A stretch of 64,000 nt of DNA. Source: Streptomyces sp. TP-A0356 (lineage in GTDB: Bacteria > Actinomycetota > Actinomycetes > Streptomycetales > Streptomycetaceae). Of this stretch, positions 1 through 7,790 are shown one piece after another; the stretch's first letter is position 1, and each line of letters begins with the position of its first letter. Location: NCBI RefSeq assembly GCF_001417775.1, contig NZ_BBZJ01000025.1, positions 1 through 64,000 of the forward strand, read 5' to 3'. The notes beneath the pieces are model-generated. The model was not told the origin of the DNA. It searched no databases and saw only the letters and a program-made list of their open reading frames with translations. The position numbers and the translations under genes are program-made.

Positions 1-250
1 GGCCGCCCTTGTACTTCGGATAGAGCGAGTCGAACCCGTCCGCGTTGAAGTTGTGGATCACATCTCTGACCCGGTCCGGGCTGGTGAACGTCACCTCGGC
101 GATCTTCGCCACGGGCATGCCCTGCGCGGATAACAGCACCATCTGGGCCCGCCGCCAGGTCACCACCGAACCGGTGCCCCTACGGACGATCCGCAGCAAC
201 CGCCTGCCCTCGTCGTCATCGATCTCCCGGACCTGCACACGTTCAGCCAC
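1..250 (-). pseudogene. IS630-family transposase, N-terminal part (cut by window edge)
   Basis: Reading leftward from a GTG at 250, about 83 residues are visible. They form the winged-helix DNA-binding start of an IS630-type transposase: VTWRRAQMVLLSAQGMPVAK followed by IAEVTFTSPDRVRDVIHNF and a DGFDSLYPKYKGG segment that is typical of the family. The DDE catalytic domain would lie to the left of base 1, so I cannot tell whether the copy is intact. It has an in-frame TTA leucine codon, which is rare here and fits foreign origin. No terminal inverted repeat was recognised in the 50 bases upstream. The family call is firm; functionality is unknown. Confidence 0.7.
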
Positions 251-638
251 GCGATCATTCTGGCCGTCCGGCGCCGCCCAGGACAGCAACAGAGCGGCGC
301 CTCATCGCAGGGCGAACGTTGCTTGATGCGGCACTAGTGCTGCGACCGGAAAGGTTCACCGGCTCGCGACGCCCGGCACGGCACCTCGCCGCGTTGTCGC
401 ATCGCCCGAGTACATCCAGTACGCGGGCGACGCTCCGCCTTGCGATGCACCGCACCGGACGCCGCGAGCTTCCCGGCAAACCTTTCCGGCCACGGCACTA
501 GGCAGTTCTCGGGCACCATCTACAGCACGGATTCGGTGCCCACCGATCAACGACGGACCTACTGGCGCGAAGCCCTGTCCCGTACATTCGCCGCGGTGGA
601 CATCGCCGTCTGGTCCACGCGAGGCCGCACGGTGAGCG
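251..638. other. Non-coding stretch with an AraC remnant
   Basis: No intact gene is supported between the transposase start and the serine hydrolase stop. Short open frames are mutually antisense and match nothing I recognise. The exception is about 35 codons of AraC-like sequence near 506-612, listed separately. The stretch looks like degenerated DNA beside an insertion element. Confidence 0.5.
506..612 (+). pseudogene. Remnant of an AraC-family regulator N-terminus
   Basis: The plus-strand frame gives FSGTIYSTDSVPTDQRRTYW then REALSRTFAAVDIAV. This matches the opening of AraC regulators with a cupin-like ligand domain, whose N-terminus commonly reads as a D-x-x-P-x-x-x-R-x-x-x-W-R-E motif followed by a conserved phenylalanine. 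Homology stops abruptly at about 612, and the frame then runs into unrelated sequence that belongs to the serine hydrolase on the other strand. There is no DNA-binding domain. I infer a truncated leftover, probably cut when the neighbouring DNA rearranged. Confidence 0.45.
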
Positions 639-1865
639 TCAGCCGGACACGGCCTCGTGGACCAGCCGCTTCAGTTCCGGGTACACCGTGTGCGAGCCGG
701 TGGGGCGCAGCTGGGTGAGGAACTGCACCGTCAGGTCGTGGTGCGGGTCCACCCAGAACGTCGTCGTGGCCACTCCGCTCCAGCCGAACGTGCCCAGCAC
801 CGCGGGCGACCGGGTGAGCTCGGGGTCGGTGACGACGGAGACGCCCAGGCCGAAGCCGAGGCCCGCCTTACTGGGCTGGCGGTGGACCTGGCTGCCGAAG
901 GAGCGCAGGTCGGCACCGCCCGGGAGGTGGTTCGTCGTCAGCCTGGCCACCGTGTCGGCGCTGAGCAGGCGGACGCCGTCCAGTTCGCCACGGCGGCGGA
1001 GGAACTCCATGAAGCGGTGGTAGTCGTGCGCCGTGGCCACCATGCCGCCGCTGCCGGAGAGAAGCCGGGGGCGGCCGTGCAGGGGCAGGCCCGGGACCGG
1101 GGCGATACCCCCGTCCTCCGTCTCGCCGTACAGCTCGGCGAGGCGGGGCGCCTGGGCCTCGGTGACGCTCAGACCCGCGTCCCGCATGCCCAGCGGGCCG
1201 AAGACCCGTTCGGCGAGGAAGTCGTCGAGGTCCTGACCCGACACCACCTCGATGAGCCGGCCCACGACGTTCGTCGCCACCGAGTAGTTCCACTGTGTGC
1301 CCGGCTCGAACTGCAGGGGCAGCCGCGCATACGCCTCGCACGTCCGGGCCAGGTCCGTACCGGGCACCACGGACGACTCGATGCCCGCCTCCCGGTACAG
1401 GGCGTCGACGGGATGCGCGTGGTAGAAGCCGAACGTCAGCCCCGCCGTGTGGGTGAGCAGATGGCGGACCAGGATCGGCTGCCGGGCGGGGCGGGTCCGG
1501 ACGTCCGGGCCGGAACCGTCGACGTACACCCGTGGATCGGCGAAGGCCGGCAGGAACTCGGCCACGGGCGTGTCCAGCCCGAAGCGGCCCTCCTCCATGA
1601 GGATCAGTGCCGCGACCGACGTGACCGGCTTGGTCATCGAGTACATCCGCCACAGCGTGTCGGTCTCGACCGGAAGCCTTCCCTCGACGTCACGGTGACC
1701 ATAGGCGGTGAGGTGGGCTGTGCGGCCGTGCCGGGAGACGGCCACCAGATAGCCGGGCAGCCGACCGTCGTCGACCTCGTGTGCGAAGTGCTGGTCGAGT
1801 CGGGCCAGCGCCTTGGGGTCGAGGCCGACCTCGTCCGGCTCCACCTCTTGCCGCAGATGTCCCAT
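639..1865 (-). CDS. Serine hydrolase, beta-lactamase/esterase (class C fold)
   Basis: 408 residues. A class C beta-lactamase-type catalytic core is visible: the S-M-T-K tetrad (Ser76, Lys79) in YSMTKPVTS, the Tyr194 motif in QWNYSVATN, and a late GWSGVATTTFWVDP strand in the place of the KTG element. Proteins of this type are mostly family VIII esterases or peptidases rather than true beta-lactamases. There is no signal peptide, so it is probably cytoplasmic. The start at 1865 is chosen for its AAGGAGA ribosome site; the longer frame upstream is low-complexity. It lies 128 bases downstream of a TetR gene on the same strand, so the two may be co-transcribed. Substrate unknown. Confidence 0.85.
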   Translation of the reverse strand: MGHLRQEVEPDEVGLDPKALARLDQHFAHEVDDGRLPGYLVAVSRHGRTAHLTAYGHRDVEGRLPVETDTLWRMYSMTKPVTSVAALILMEEGRFGLDTPVAEFLPAFADPRVYVDGSGPDVRTRPARQPILVRHLLTHTAGLTFGFYHAHPVDALYREAGIESSVVPGTDLARTCEAYARLPLQFEPGTQWNYSVATNVVGRLIEVVSGQDLDDFLAERVFGPLGMRDAGLSVTEAQAPRLAELYGETEDGGIAPVPGLPLHGRPRLLSGSGGMVATAHDYHRFMEFLRRRGELDGVRLLSADTVARLTTNHLPGGADLRSFGSQVHRQPSKAGLGFGLGVSVVTDPELTRSPAVLGTFGWSGVATTTFWVDPHHDLTVQFLTQLRPTGSHTVYPELKRLVHEAVSG

Positions 1866-1993
1866 CGTTCTCCTTGGTCTCTCCCGGTGCCTCGCCAGGG
1901 CCTCCGGGTCCAACATGACATGGTCCGCCACGGGACCGGGGACGATCACCGCGCCGACCACGCTGCCCCCGGGGGCCGGCCGCCGGTGCGCTC

Positions 1994-2572
1994 TCACTCG
2001 GCCTCCGGACCGAGATGGGCGTCCAGGGCGGTGCGCAGCAGAGGCATGACGTCGTCGGCGCCGGTGGCGAGTTGGAGGCTGCCCCAGCTCCACAACTGCG
2101 CGATGCCGTGCAGGTTCGCCAGCAGGGATCCCGCGACGAGCCGCGCGTCGGCGTCCGGCCTGGCCCGGCCGACCAGGTCCACCAACTGGGAGAACAGCGG
2201 AAGGCTCGTCTCGCGCAGCCCCAGATGACCGCTCTCCAGGAGATCATGACGGAACATCAGTTCGTGCATGCCCCGGTGGGTCAGCGCGAACTCCAGGTAG
2301 GCGTGCGCCAGCGCGGTGAGGCGCTCCCGGGGGCTCGCCACGCCCTCGCCGACCGCCTCGGCCGCCCGCGTCGCCAGGTCGGTGAAGCCCCGGCGCGCGA
2401 TGGCCGACAGCAACTCCAGATGGGTCGGGAAGTAACGGCGCGGTGCCCCGTGGGAGACGCCCGCCCGCCGGGCGATCTCCCGCAGGGTCAGCGCCTGGGC
2501 GCCCTCCGTGGCCACCAGGGCGACGCCGACATCGATCAGCCGGGCCCGCAGTCCTGTCTCCAGCTCGCTCAT
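1994..2572 (-). CDS. TetR/AcrR-family transcriptional regulator
   Basis: 192 residues. The N-terminal helix-turn-helix is clear (LTLREIARRAGVSHGAPRRY followed by FPTHLELLSAIA), then an all-helical ligand-binding domain. The ATG at 2572 is preferred, although a GTG two codons upstream is possible; neither has a good ribosome site. A perfect 12-bp inverted repeat begins immediately upstream of the ATG (2574-2603), so autoregulation is likely. It sits upstream of the serine hydrolase and divergent from the PPOX gene; both are candidate targets. The ligand cannot be read from sequence. Confidence 0.9.
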   Translation of the reverse strand: MSELETGLRARLIDVGVALVATEGAQALTLREIARRAGVSHGAPRRYFPTHLELLSAIARRGFTDLATRAAEAVGEGVASPRERLTALAHAYLEFALTHRGMHELMFRHDLLESGHLGLRETSLPLFSQLVDLVGRARPDADARLVAGSLLANLHGIAQLWSWGSLQLATGADDVMPLLRTALDAHLGPEAE

Positions 2573-2573
2573 G

Positions 2574-2603
2574 GACACTGTCTACCAGCATGTAGACAGT
2601 GTC
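2574..2603. promoter_or_regulatory. Perfect 12-bp inverted repeat, likely TetR operator
   Basis: GACACTGTCTAC (2574-2585) and GTAGACAGTGTC (2592-2603) are exact reverse complements separated by 6 bases. They lie between the divergent TetR (start 2572) and PPOX (start 2646) genes. Position, symmetry and half-site size fit a TetR operator that controls both directions. The regulator assignment is inference from adjacency. Confidence 0.7.
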
Positions 2604-2645
2604 TACTAAGGAATGTGTGGCTCTGCCGAGCGAGTTGACCGAGGT

Positions 2646-3095
2646 ATGACTCAGGACGCCACACAGGACGCGCTGCTCGCACTGCTCTCCGAGGGCCATG
2701 GCGGGGTGCTGGTCACCCTCAAACGCGACGGCCGCCCCCAGCTGTCGAACGTCAGCCACGCCTACGACCCTCACGAGCGCATCATCCGGGTCTCGATCAC
2801 GGACGACCGCGCCAAGACCCGCAATCTGCGCCGCGACCGACGGGCCTCGTACCACGTGACCGGCCCCGACCGACGGGCGTACACGGTCGCCGAGGGCACG
2901 GCCGACCTCTCGCCCGTCGCGCAGGACCCCCACGACGAGACGGTCGAGGAACTCGTCCGGCTCTACCGCGACGTCCTCGGCGAGCATCCCGACTGGGACG
3001 ACTACCGAGCCGCCATGGTCCGCGACCGCCGGCTCGTCCTGCGGCTGCGTGTCGAGCGCGCGTACGGCATTCCCCTGGACGCGCCGGGAACGTGA
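2646..3095 (+). CDS. PPOX-class F420-dependent oxidoreductase
   Basis: 149 residues, the usual size of the split-barrel pyridoxamine-phosphate-oxidase-like F420 proteins. The core reads LLALLSEGHGGVLVTLKRDG, RPQLSNVSHAYDP, then IRVSITDDRAKTRNLRRDR, which is the typical flavin/F420-binding pattern of this group. These proteins reduce diverse small molecules with reduced F420 in the cytoplasm. The ATG at 2646 follows a short GAGG. It is divergent from the TetR gene across the inverted repeat, so it is probably that regulator's main target. The end is 10 bases from the convergent DUF6745 gene. The natural substrate is unknown. Confidence 0.85.
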   Translation: MTQDATQDALLALLSEGHGGVLVTLKRDGRPQLSNVSHAYDPHERIIRVSITDDRAKTRNLRRDRRASYHVTGPDRRAYTVAEGTADLSPVAQDPHDETVEELVRLYRDVLGEHPDWDDYRAAMVRDRRLVLRLRVERAYGIPLDAPGT

Positions 3096-3105
3096 CGTCG
3101 GGGGC

Positions 3106-4143
3106 TCATGTCTCGCGCACCGGGGCGTACACCTCCGCGTCGAGCCCGAAGGTCCAGGCCACTCCCTCCCTGGCCGTGCGGGTCGTCGGCGGCACCCGAA
3201 GCCAGTACGTACGTCGCGTACCGTCCGGTTCCGGTGTGGAGTTGAGCACCTCCACCATCACGACCGGCTCGTCGCCCACCAGATCGACGCGCCAGAGCGT
3301 GCCGGTCCCGTCCCGGTGCACGGGCCGGGCGCCGGAGTCGGCCAGATAGCGGTCGTAGCCGTAGTGCTCCAGCATGACCCGGCGCAGCTCGGCGTTCTCC
3401 TCGGCGCGGATCCGATCCGGGGTCAGCGCACGCAGCTCCTCCAGGAAGGCGGCCGGCACCCGCATGCCGCGCCAGGCGTACAGGGCGAAGCCGTCCGGGA
3501 AGGCGAGCGCCGGACCGTCCGCGCGGTCGAGGCGGCCCGCCTCGTCCCGGTGCAGCGCGACGGGGCGTTCGCACACCACCGCGACCTTCTCGAACGGCCA
3601 CCACCAGCCTGCGCTGCGGCACACCTGGGCCAGTCCGTCGAGCGGGGCGCGGTCCGTACGGAACGCCGCGAGCCACGGCGCGTCATGCTGTCCCAGCACG
3701 GCACCCAGCAGGATCAACCGGATCCGCGCCTCGGTGCGGCGGTCGCCTTCCGCGAGTTCCTCCAGCACGCCGGTCCGGATGCGGTCGACGAGCGCCTGCG
3801 TCGAGTCCCACAGGCGGCCGCCGGTCGCCGACCAGCGTGCCGACCAGCCCGAAGCGCCCAGCGCCTCGCTCATACGGCGACGCTCCAGCGCCCAGGGGGC
3901 GGTGCGTACCGCCTCGCGCACGTTGGCCCCCGGGTCCGGCATCTCCCGTATCAGGGTGACGCCCTCGCGCGGGGAGCCGGCCCACACCACGCGTTCCGGT
4001 TCCGCCAGTCCGGCCCGCCGATACGCCAGCCGCACGCCCTCCTCCGCGTCGGCGCGGTCGGCGGGAACGGCCGCTGTCGCGTACTCCCGCCAGCGCTGGA
4101 CCTCGTCCACCGGTGCCCCCCGAGTCGTCAACGTCTCCTCCAC
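3106..4143 (-). CDS. DUF6745 domain-containing protein
   Basis: 345 residues, GTG start with an AGGAGGGG about 13 bases upstream. The C-terminal half has the H-x-D-x-x-G-R-L-D-R-x-x-G-P-A-x-x-F-x-D-G pattern typical of DUF6745 (here around ALHRDEAGRLDRADGPALAF), followed by a conserved WRGMRVP and ERYGYDRYL-like segment. No membrane helix or signal peptide. The family has no experimentally known role that I can name. It is the second gene of a two-gene leftward unit with the small 108-residue protein, 38 bases apart. The unit is divergent from the STM4015-STM4011 operon and shares its promoter-like motif. Confidence 0.75.
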   Translation of the reverse strand: MEETLTTRGAPVDEVQRWREYATAAVPADRADAEEGVRLAYRRAGLAEPERVVWAGSPREGVTLIREMPDPGANVREAVRTAPWALERRRMSEALGASGWSARWSATGGRLWDSTQALVDRIRTGVLEELAEGDRRTEARIRLILLGAVLGQHDAPWLAAFRTDRAPLDGLAQVCRSAGWWWPFEKVAVVCERPVALHRDEAGRLDRADGPALAFPDGFALYAWRGMRVPAAFLEELRALTPDRIRAEENAELRRVMLEHYGYDRYLADSGARPVHRDGTGTLWRVDLVGDEPVVMVEVLNSTPEPDGTRRTYWLRVPPTTRTAREGVAWTFGLDAEVYAPVRET

Positions 4144-4181
4144 TACGCTCGGTTCCCCTCCTGTCCTGTCCGCCGGAGCTC

Positions 4182-4508
4182 TCAGTCCGCCACGATCCGC
4201 ACGGACCCGGGGACGTACTCGCGCTGCCGGATCACGCGATACCAGCCCTTGGGCAGGGTGATCGGCGCATGCTCCTCGTGCACCACCCGGCCGCCTTCGG
4301 GAAGGCGCAGCAGCAGCGGGCCGAACGGGCCCGGCTCACGCACGAGTTCGCCCGGTCCCGCTATCGCATGGGCGTGCCCGGTGACCTCGCCCGACGCCAG
4401 GACGAGCCGCCCCCGGGCGTCGCGCGGCTCCTTCGGCGCGTGTGCGACGTGCGGTGGCACCGCCTCGTCCGTGACGGGCACGATCAGCACGTCTCCCTGC
4501 CGGTACAT
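4182..4508 (-). CDS. Small conserved protein (MYRQGDVLIVPV... type), DUF6745 partner
   Basis: 108 residues with a good GGGGGAAG ribosome site before the ATG at 4508. It is predicted mostly beta. Recognisable blocks are the QGDVLIVPV opening, the central RLVLASGEVTGHAH, and HEEHAPITLPKGWYRV with RQREYVPG near the end. I recall proteins with the same GEVTGHxH and QREY blocks sitting next to DUF6745 genes in other actinomycetes, but I know no function. The histidines in GHAH and HEEH could bind a metal. First gene of the leftward unit, with its promoter in the shared divergent region. Confidence 0.65.
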   Translation of the reverse strand: MYRQGDVLIVPVTDEAVPPHVAHAPKEPRDARGRLVLASGEVTGHAHAIAGPGELVREPGPFGPLLLRLPEGGRVVHEEHAPITLPKGWYRVIRQREYVPGSVRIVAD

Positions 4509-4557
4509 GGCTTCCCCCTTCCACCCGGCGCACGGCGCACCGGCTTCATGGGGGAGA

Positions 4558-4632
4558 CAGTACGAGCGGCCACTGACAACCGGCCGGGACGGCGCCCCGC
4601 CGCCGTGGGTTGTCAGTGCCTGTTGGTAGAAC
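4558..4632. promoter_or_regulatory. Paired divergent promoter motif GGTTGTCAGTG
   Basis: GGTTGTCAGTG occurs at 4608-4618 on the plus strand, and its exact 11-base complement occurs at 4571-4581 on the minus strand. Each is followed by seven variable bases and GTA (plus strand GTA at 4626-4628; minus strand at 4563-4561). Each copy points outward, toward STM4015 (ATG at 4708) and toward the 108-residue gene (ATG at 4508). TTGTCA resembles a -35 box, but 11 bases to the TA-rich part is too short for a standard sigma-70 promoter. A dedicated factor or operator is possible. Confidence 0.6.
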
Positions 4633-4707
4633 TGCTGGCGCATCACACAGCGCATCCGTACCGCGCACCCTTACCGCGCATCCGTTTTACACGTCAGGAG
4701 CAGCCGC

Positions 4708-5664
4708 ATGACCATCGGCGACCACTTGCAGGAGTTGTACGGGCTGCCCGCCTTCGTCTTCCCCGGGCCCGACGAGAAGCGGCCGCTGCCCGAACCGGAC
4801 TCCGTGGCCTGGCGGATCACCAGCGACGTCTACGACGCCGACGAGGACTGGGAGGACGCCTTCGCGCGCTTCTGCTCGGCGGTGGACACCACACGCGTGC
4901 GCGCCCTGATAGTCGGTGCCTGGCAGGAGGCGTACGACACCGATCCGTCCGCCGTCATCGAGGCACTTGTCGCCGCTCGTGACCGGTTGCCCGACCTGAG
5001 GGCGCTGTTCCTCGGCGACATGGTCATGGAGGAGTGCGAGATCTCCTGGATCAACCAGACCGATGTCACCGGGCTGCTGGCCGGCTTCCCCCGGCTGGAG
5101 GAGTTCGGCGTGCGCGGGGGATCGGGACTGCGGTTCCCGGCGATCCGCCACGACGAGCTGCGTTCGCTGACGGTGCAGACCGGAGGCCTCCCCGTCGACG
5201 TCGTGCGCGGCATCGGCGCGAGCGAGCTGCCCGCGCTGGTCCATCTCGACCTGTGGCTGGGCACGTCGTGGTACGGAGCCGACTGCGAGGTCCCCGACCT
5301 GGAGCCGATCCTGTCCGGCACGCGCCTGCCGTCCCTGCGGCACCTGGCGCTGCGCAACAGCGAGATCCAGGACGACGTGGCCGCGGCCCTCGCCTCCGCA
5401 CCGGTCCTTGCACGCCTGGACGTGCTGGACCTCTCCATGGGCACCCTCAGCGACGAAGGCGCCGTCGCGCTGCTCGGCGGCCAGCCGCTGACCCATCTCA
5501 AGAAGCTGGACCTGCACCACCACTACCTCAGCGAGCCCGTCCAGCAGCGCATCCGGCAGACACTCGAACCCGCCGGTGTCGAACTGAACCTCGACCGGGA
5601 CGACGCCGACGAGGACGAGGACGACGACGGCACGGTCCACCGCTATGTCGCCGTGGGCGAGTGA
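4708..5664 (+). CDS. STM4015-family leucine-rich-repeat protein
   Basis: 318 residues, ATG with AGGAG 8 bases upstream. Leucine-rich repeats span about residues 95-275 (for example LPSLRHLALRNSEIQDD and LTHLKKLDLHHHYLSEPVQQ), preceded by a Trp/Asp-rich N-terminal segment. The C-terminus carries a run of acidic residues (about 297-308, DDADEDEDDD). No signal peptide, so it should be cytoplasmic. It is first of the five-gene operon and matches the family called STM4015 after the Salmonella locus by size, order and content. LRR solenoids usually bind proteins or peptides; whether it is a scaffold, substrate or recognition subunit is not known. Confidence 0.8.
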   Translation: MTIGDHLQELYGLPAFVFPGPDEKRPLPEPDSVAWRITSDVYDADEDWEDAFARFCSAVDTTRVRALIVGAWQEAYDTDPSAVIEALVAARDRLPDLRALFLGDMVMEECEISWINQTDVTGLLAGFPRLEEFGVRGGSGLRFPAIRHDELRSLTVQTGGLPVDVVRGIGASELPALVHLDLWLGTSWYGADCEVPDLEPILSGTRLPSLRHLALRNSEIQDDVAAALASAPVLARLDVLDLSMGTLSDEGAVALLGGQPLTHLKKLDLHHHYLSEPVQQRIRQTLEPAGVELNLDRDDADEDEDDDGTVHRYVAVGE

Positions 5665-5674
5665 CCGCGACCCC

Positions 5675-6886
5675 ATGAGCCACCCTTCCGCGCCGGCGGA
5701 CGACCCGCCGGCCCGCTTCGCGGTCGTCGGCAATCCCGAGAACCGCCGGGTCGCGTTGTTCGCGGACGCGGTGCGCGCGGCCGGGCTGCCCGCACCGCGT
5801 GTCGTGTCCTGGAAGGACGTGCTGCGCACGGGCGGGGCCGACTTCTCCGGGCAGGAGATCGTCCGGGTCGACTCGCCCGGCGAGAACGCCGACGTCGACC
5901 TTCTGCTGCGCGGCGCGCAGGACCCCACACGCGTGGAGGGCTCGGCCCGCTGGTACGCGGGCTTCATGGCGGCGTCGCGCACTCTGCGGGGCGGCATCCG
6001 CCTCGACGACCCGGACGAGCTGGCGGTGCTGTTCGACAAGCGGCGCTGCCACGCCGTCCTGCACGCGGCGGGAGTCCCGGTCCCGGCTTCTCCCACCTCC
6101 GGTCCCTCGGGCGCGGCGGTGGGCGGCTGGGACGACGTGCGCGCGCTGATGCGTGAGCACCGCATGCCACGGCTCTTCGTGAAGCTCGCGCACGGCTCCT
6201 CGGCCTCCGGTGTGCTCGCTGTCGAATCGGCGGCCACGGGCCGGATCAGGGCCACCACGTCCGTCGAACTCACCCCCGACGGACGGCTGTTCAACTCCCT
6301 GAAGGTGCGCCGCTACGACCGGGAGGGGGACATCGCGGCCATCGTGGACGCACTCGCCCCGGACGGGCTGCACCTGGAGCGCTGGTGGCCCAAGGCCGCA
6401 CAAGGGGGTCGCGCCGCCGACCTGAGGGTGGTCGTCGTGGACGGGAGGGTCACCCACGCGGTGGTGCGCACCAGCGCCTCGCCACTGACCAACCTCCATC
6501 TCGGCGGCAGCCGCGGAGACCTCACCGCGGCACGGGGAGCCGTCGAGTCGGCCGGCGCCCACTGGGCCGACGTTCTCGCCGTGTGCGAGCGGGCCGCAGC
6601 CTGCTTCCCCCGCACCCTCTGCGTCGGGGTCGACCTGCTGCCGGCCGTCGGGTGGCGCCGGGTCGCGGTCGGCGAGGTCAACGCCTTCGGCGATCTCCTG
6701 CCCCGGCTCACCGGGCTGCCCGGAAGCGGAGCCGAGGGCCTCGACACCTACGCGGCCCAAGTGGCGGCGGCCCTGCGGCGCCGCGAGCACGCCCGGCCGG
6801 CCACCGCCGCGCACCACCGCCGGGGCCAAGCGCCCACCACCTCGCCCCACCGGAACAGAACGGAAGACGACCATGTCATCGCGTGA
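5675..6886 (+). CDS. STM4014-family protein, ATP-grasp-like
   Basis: 403 residues from the ATG at 5675; an in-frame ATG at 5645 would overlap the previous gene. Blocks resemble the ATP-grasp fold of RimK-type ligases. There is a lysine and glycine-rich loop near residues 166-180 (LFVKLAHGSSASGVLAV), a DLRVVVVDGRVTHAVVR strand with a following N-x-H-x-G-G near 248-278, and an acidic VGVDLLP...VGEVNAFGD pair near 318-341 where Mg-ATP ligands are expected. I therefore infer carboxylate-amine or similar ligase chemistry, which has not been proven for this family. The last 14 bases overlap the STM4013 gene, showing translational coupling. Confidence 0.75.
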   Translation: MSHPSAPADDPPARFAVVGNPENRRVALFADAVRAAGLPAPRVVSWKDVLRTGGADFSGQEIVRVDSPGENADVDLLLRGAQDPTRVEGSARWYAGFMAASRTLRGGIRLDDPDELAVLFDKRRCHAVLHAAGVPVPASPTSGPSGAAVGGWDDVRALMREHRMPRLFVKLAHGSSASGVLAVESAATGRIRATTSVELTPDGRLFNSLKVRRYDREGDIAAIVDALAPDGLHLERWWPKAAQGGRAADLRVVVVDGRVTHAVVRTSASPLTNLHLGGSRGDLTAARGAVESAGAHWADVLAVCERAAACFPRTLCVGVDLLPAVGWRRVAVGEVNAFGDLLPRLTGLPGSGAEGLDTYAAQVAAALRRREHARPATAAHHRRGQAPTTSPHRNRTEDDHVIA

Positions 6887-7790
6887 ACCGACGCCCCCGT
6901 CGCCGCGCCCGCCCCACGGCGCCGACGCGGCCCCACGACCCGTGGCGCCCGGCGAACCGGACATGAACGAGATCGTCGGCAGCCACGACCTGCTGCTCGT
7001 CACCCTCGACACGCTGCGTCACGACGTCGCGGCCGAACTGGCCGCGGCCGGGCGCATCCCGAACCTGGCCCGCCATCTGCCCGGCGGACGCTGGGAGCAG
7101 CGGCACGCCCCCGGCAGCTTCACCTACGCCTCCCACCAGGCCATCTTCGCGGGCTTCCTGCCGACCCCCGCGGCACCCGGCGCGCATCCCCGCCTCTTCG
7201 CGGCGAGCTTCGCCGGCAGTGAGACCACCGCGGACCGCACGTACGTCTACGACACCCCGGATCTCGTCTCCGGCCTCGAACAGGTGGGGTACCGCACGGT
7301 GTGCATCGGCGGAGTGGGCTTCTTCAACAAGCGGGGCCCGCTCGGCTCGGTGCTGCCCGGCCTCTTCCAGGAGTCCCACTGGGAGCCGGAGTTCGGGGTC
7401 GCCTCACCGACGTCGTTCGAGTCGCAGGTGGCGTGCGCCGAGCGGGTCGTGCGCCAACTGCCCACCGAGCAGCGGCTGTTCCTCTTCGTGAACGTTGCGG
7501 CTCTGCACCAGCCCAACTGGTTCCACCTGCCGGGGGCCACCCGGGAGGCCGGCGACTCCCGCGCCACGCACGCCGCGGCCCTGGAGTACGTGGACCGGCA
7601 CATCGGCCGCCTGTTCGCCGCCGCGAGCAGCAGGCGCCGCTGTTTCGCGATCGTCTGCTCCGACCATGGCACCGCTTACGGAGACGACGGCTACACCGGT
7701 CACCGCATAGGCCACGAGTCCGTGTGGACCGTGCCCTACGCCCACTTCGTCCTCGACCCCGCCGCCCTTCCCGCGGAGGCCGCCCGATGA
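6873..7790 (+). CDS. STM4013/SEN3800-family hydrolase (alkaline phosphatase superfamily)
   Basis: 305 residues. The chain begins with about 35 Pro/Ala-rich residues, then LLLVTLDTLRHDV, whose Asp46 sits where the first metal ligand of sulfatases and phosphatases lies. The GSFTYASHQAIFAGFLPTP block fits the nucleophile loop. Late CSDHGTAYGDD (Asp264, His265) and GHRIGHE (His277, His281) supply further metal ligands. Length is short for a sulfatase but fits this family. No signal peptide, so it acts in the cytoplasm, perhaps on a phospho- or sulfo-ester intermediate. It overlaps STM4014 by 14 bases and STM4012 by 4 (ATGA). Confidence 0.8.
   Translation: MSSREPTPPSPRPPHGADAAPRPVAPGEPDMNEIVGSHDLLLVTLDTLRHDVAAELAAAGRIPNLARHLPGGRWEQRHAPGSFTYASHQAIFAGFLPTPAAPGAHPRLFAASFAGSETTADRTYVYDTPDLVSGLEQVGYRTVCIGGVGFFNKRGPLGSVLPGLFQESHWEPEFGVASPTSFESQVACAERVVRQLPTEQRLFLFVNVAALHQPNWFHLPGATREAGDSRATHAAALEYVDRHIGRLFAAASSRRRCFAIVCSDHGTAYGDDGYTGHRIGHESVWTVPYAHFVLDPAALPAEAAR

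Noticed and set aside
1866..1993. N-terminal extension of the serine hydrolase
   Set aside because: An open frame continues, but it is Arg/His-rich and lies before a strong AAGGAGA site and the conserved MGHLRQEVEP start.
4687..6294. 535-codon minus-strand frame over STM4015/STM4014
   Set aside because: Considered as a possible extra member of the STM locus, but it is antisense to two well-supported genes and lacks any domain.
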